The notes under the pieces were generated by a model. That model saw only the letters and a program-made list of their open reading frames with translations. It had not been told where the DNA came from and did no database searches. From Actinomycetota bacterium (GTDB lineage Bacteria > Actinomycetota > Actinomycetes > Actinomycetales > Microbacteriaceae), in the NCBI GenBank assembly GCA_009703465.1, contig WLGC01000008.1, positions 1-13,738 of the forward strand: a DNA stretch of 13,738 nt, in the 5' to 3' direction. How positions within the stretch are numbered: position 1 is the first letter of the stretch; every line of letters begins with the position of its first letter. A program made the position numbers and the translations under genes. Positions 11,175-13,738 of the stretch are shown here, one piece after another.

Positions 11175-13738
11175 AAGAAACCGCCTTAGTCAAATGAATT
11201 TGGCAGGAACCGTACTCATTTTCATTTGAGCAGTGGGAGCCAACATTGGCTAAGAAAATCTTTGAATTCATCGACATCCCCTGAGCTGCAGTTTCAACCA
11301 AATTCTCAAAGTGATTTTTGAGTGTCTCCGATGAGGCTAGAGAAAGTTGTTCGCGCTCAGTTGGTTTATCTCCGCCGATGAGCAGCAACTTTGCTCCTCC
11401 TAAAGATGCATTTTCAGGTAAGTCAATTTGTTCTTCAAACGCTTTGTTCTCAAAGGCCAATTGATAGAGACCCAGTTGAGGATTGTTTTGTGCTTCATCT
11501 TTGGTAAAGACTTTTCCGCCGGTCTTTAAATCAACAATCATCACCTGGCCATCTGGATAGCTCTCGATTCGATCAACCTGACCTCTGATTAGTGCCGAAC
11601 CTAATTGGAATTCAAAATTTGTTTCTCGGCCAATTACCTGAGCACCAGCAGCATCAAACTTTCTCAGGTACTGAACCATGTTTGCAATCATGGCTTTTGC
11701 TTTTCTTGATCCAGCCTGCTCTAACCACTGGGATTCAAATGAAAGCGTGTGCCATTTTGATTCAACTAGATTCCAGAGTGACTGCTCGTCGGCTTCGGTA
11801 CCAAGTTCTAGCGCCCTGTGCACAAGTGAGCCAAGGTTTGCTGAAAAAGTGGTATCCGATGCACCGTGGGCATTTAGGAACCAGTGCAATGGGCACTTTA
11901 GAAAGCTCTCCAGCTGCGATGGTCTAACTACTACCTTTTCACCAAGCTCGGTAAGCGGCTCCAAGCTTGAAACCTCAAGTAATCCGTACCAGGTTTCAGG
12001 ATTAGCCCCCGGTACTTTTGCGTTTGCCAGTCTTACTAAGCCAAGAGCGGCTGACTCGGCGGCTACTTCATTTTCACTGGAGAGAAGTTGTTTTCGAAGT
12101 GTTGCAGCCATCCCGCGAAGAGTAAGTCTTGAGCCAGGATGCAGAGTTGGTGCTGGGATCTCACCGAGAATTAATCTAAAAAACTGTGAGGCTTGGCTGT
12201 CATCGGTTTCAGTGGCAGTAATCAGTAGGCGCTCACTGGCAGCACCAACAGCTTTATGCAGCATGCGAAGTTCATTTGCAAGTTCAGATTTTTGCGGCTG
12301 ACTCAAATCGGTGATTCTTTTTGAAAGAAGTGCGTCTAACGAATTTGCGCCCAGCAAAGATGAGCGTGGTCGAAGGTTTGGCCAAACTCCCTCAATCAAC
12401 TGTGGTAGCACCACAACTTGGAAGCGATTACCTATAAGACCGGATGGAGTTAGTAACCGAACGGCAGAGCCACTCTTATTGTTTAGGGCCAGAGTATCTT
12501 CCGGCAGGATCTGAGCTAATTGCTGCGTAATGAAAACTTTTGATTCACCATCTGGGTTACGCTCCACAAAACGATTAGCAGCAGCAAAAAGTGAAACTAC
12601 TGCGTCAAGGTTTCTGTTTGCTTGAAGTGCAACTTCACCAACACCTCTAGATAACTCTTGCCAACTCTTTGCAAGCCCCGACGAATCCCATAGATGCCAT
12701 AAGAGATCCTCAATACTGTTGCTTTTATCGGTTGCAATTTTCTGTGCTTCAAAATAGTTCTTCAGAAATTTTGCTACCTGAAGACCCTCTTTGGACTTTA
12801 TTGTTGTCGCAGAACCTGGCGACTTGAAAAGTTCAGCAAGTAACTCATCGCTGTTTCTGATTCCATCACTTAGCAGCTCTTCACGTCTAAGAGCTCTCCG
12901 CAATCTTCTAAGTCCTAGTGAATCTAGACCGCAAAGAGGAGAAGTCAAAAGCCCTATGGCAACACTGGCATCGATGCTCTGATTTCCCAGAATTAGATCA
13001 GCGGCCCGTAACAGCATCTTTGAGCCAAACTCATCGCGAAGTGCCCCATTGGCACCGGCAATTTCAATTGGCACAGATTCGTGCGCTAAATCCAAAGCTA
13101 ACTTAGCCAATGCCTCGCGTGATCTTGCAACCACCGCCATTTGATTCCAGGCAATTTTGTCGTAGAGGTGCAGTTCCCTGAGTCGTCTAGCTAGCCAGGC
13201 TGCTTCAGCACCTGGTTGAGTAAAAAGGTGTCCCTCAAGCCCGGCGCTATCTTGTTCAACAAGTTTTTTATCGGGGTTCAGCCCTTTGCGTTGACGACCT
13301 GCTCTTGCGGTGTCAATTTGAGCACTGACATTAGCTAGAACTCTTGAAATTGCTGGTGTTCGAATTGCATGGCTTGGCTGAAGAAAGATCTCTTCCACGC
13401 TAACTGAGTGACTAGCTGCAATTTCTTCGGCCAAATTCTTCATAGCTCTAGGGTCAGCAGCACGGAAGCCAAGGGTTGATGCGTCTGGATCTCCAATCAG
13501 CACAAGCTCGGCACCGCGAGAAGTTGCTACCTTCAGTAAATTCGCCGCAGCTGGAGTTAGCTCTTGAGCATCATCGACCAAGATGAGTTTTATCGACTCT
13601 GGCCATTCGGCGAGCGCCCGTAACTCATCGGCAGCTCTTCGAAGAATAAGAGTTGGATCAAAACGATTGTTGAAGTTCGCACCGGTGACCAGCTTTATGT
13701 AGCTTTCAAACATATCCGCCGCAGCCACCCACTCACTC
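11164..13738 (-). CDS. adnA: AdnA: second motor-nuclease subunit of AdnAB, 5' end cut by right window edge
   Basis: The frame is open to the right edge; codons before the GTG at 13728 continue without a stop, so the true start, Q motif and Walker A lie outside. About 857 residues are visible of a protein that usually has about 1050. Motor motifs are present but weak: LILVDDAQEL (around 13564-13584) for Walker B, IGDPDAS (13477-13497) for motif III with Ala in place of Gln, a motif V region reading LTPSGLIGNRF without HAAKGLE, and a motif VI region ending GAASERLL without TR. The C-terminal RecB-like nuclease is intact: LVHRALEL, GQVDRIE, VDLKTG and QLGLYQLAF supply His, Asp, Asp-x-Lys and Gln/Tyr. 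A four-Cys iron-sulfur motif expected around this nuclease keeps three Cys (codons at 11893-11895, 11230-11232 and 11203-11205); the fourth position is Glu. It is upstream of adnB and overlaps it by 11 bases. Confidence 0.93.
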   Translation of the reverse strand, partial: SEWVAAADMFESYIKLVTGANFNNRFDPTLILRRAADELRALAEWPESIKLILVDDAQELTPAAANLLKVATSRGAELVLIGDPDASTLGFRAADPRAMKNLAEEIAASHSVSVEEIFLQPSHAIRTPAISRVLANVSAQIDTARAGRQRKGLNPDKKLVEQDSAGLEGHLFTQPGAEAAWLARRLRELHLYDKIAWNQMAVVARSREALAKLALDLAHESVPIEIAGANGALRDEFGSKMLLRAADLILGNQSIDASVAIGLLTSPLCGLDSLGLRRLRRALRREELLSDGIRNSDELLAELFKSPGSATTIKSKEGLQVAKFLKNYFEAQKIATDKSNSIEDLLWHLWDSSGLAKSWQELSRGVGEVALQANRNLDAVVSLFAAANRFVERNPDGESKVFITQQLAQILPEDTLALNNKSGSAVRLLTPSGLIGNRFQVVVLPQLIEGVWPNLRPRSSLLGANSLDALLSKRITDLSQPQKSELANELRMLHKAVGAASERLLITATETDDSQASQFFRLILGEIPAPTLHPGSRLTLRGMAATLRKQLLSSENEVAAESAALGLVRLANAKVPGANPETWYGLLEVSSLEPLTELGEKVVVRPSQLESFLKCPLHWFLNAHGASDTTFSANLGSLVHRALELGTEADEQSLWNLVESKWHTLSFESQWLEQAGSRKAKAMIANMVQYLRKFDAAGAQVIGRETNFEFQLGSALIRGQVDRIESYPDGQVMIVDLKTGGKVFTKDEAQNNPQLGLYQLAFENKAFEEQIDLPENASLGGAKLLLIGGDKPTEREQLSLASSETLKNHFENLVETAAQGMSMNSKIFLANVGSHCSNENEYGSCQIHLTKAVSYVG

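Noticed and set aside
11678-12301. A 207-codon open frame on the plus strand inside adnA
   Set aside because: It is fully antisense to the conserved C-terminal half of AdnA, its Ser/Ala/Arg-rich product resembles no protein I know, and no ribosome binding site stands out.
13711-13728. GTG at 13728 as the true start of adnA
   Set aside because: The frame continues to the window edge, no Shine-Dalgarno precedes it, and the Walker A motif that must come before the visible Walker B is missing.

Overview
The window looks like a stretch of actinobacterial chromosome, most likely from a small-genome, relatively AT-rich member of the Microbacteriaceae such as the freshwater Luna-type lineages. This is inferred from the gene set, which follows the order known from Mycobacterium tuberculosis Rv3193c to Rv3202c: UPF0182 protein, PDZ/Lon protein, zincin-like protein, uvrD2, nudC, adnB, adnA. 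It is also inferred from base composition clearly below that of typical Actinobacteria (judged by eye, not counted) and from very tight packing. The longest gap between genes is about 70 bases. I see no RNA genes, insertion sequences, prophage genes, CRISPR arrays or long repeats.

Layout. Bases 1-1741 (minus strand) hold a two-gene envelope operon: a membrane-anchored PDZ/Lon-type serine protease, then the N-terminal 212 residues of a UPF0182 multi-pass membrane protein that runs off the left edge. A 71-base divergent intergenic region separates them from two plus-strand genes: a zincin-fold protein of the DUF2342 family (1813-3150), and an E1/ThiF-like protein with an N-terminal winged helix (3208-4257), the type annotated as a RiPP leader-binding protein but here without a YcaO partner. 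Converging on these from the right are nudC (5953-6906) and uvrD2 (4273-5952), joined as TAA-ATG. A single plus-strand gene (6970-7995) has the aminoglycoside-phosphotransferase fold but lacks the catalytic residues. Its stop codon shares the palindrome CTAG with the stop of adnB. The right-hand 5.7 kb is the adnA-adnB operon (minus strand, 11-base overlap). adnA is truncated at the right edge, so its start and Walker A motif lie outside.

How the genes fit together. AdnA and AdnB are the two subunits of the actinobacterial double-strand-break resection motor-nuclease. UvrD2 is a third SF1A helicase, so most of the right two thirds is DNA repair. NudC removes NADH and other dinucleotides. The left third concerns the envelope and uncharacterised conserved actinobacterial functions. 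Compared with mycobacteria, whiB7, the ABC1-type kinase (Rv3197), the mycoredoxin and the ion-channel gene are absent, and the pseudokinase-like gene sits where the channel gene would be.

The main theme of interest is decayed or altered active sites in otherwise intact genes: an E1-like protein without a nucleotide-binding loop, a kinase fold without catalytic Asp residues, REXXH instead of HEXXH in the zincin, an altered NudC signature, a UvrD2 without its C-terminal modules, and an AdnA iron-sulfur motif in which one Cys is Glu. I did not find a clearly new multi-gene system; the window is mostly conserved core chromosome.
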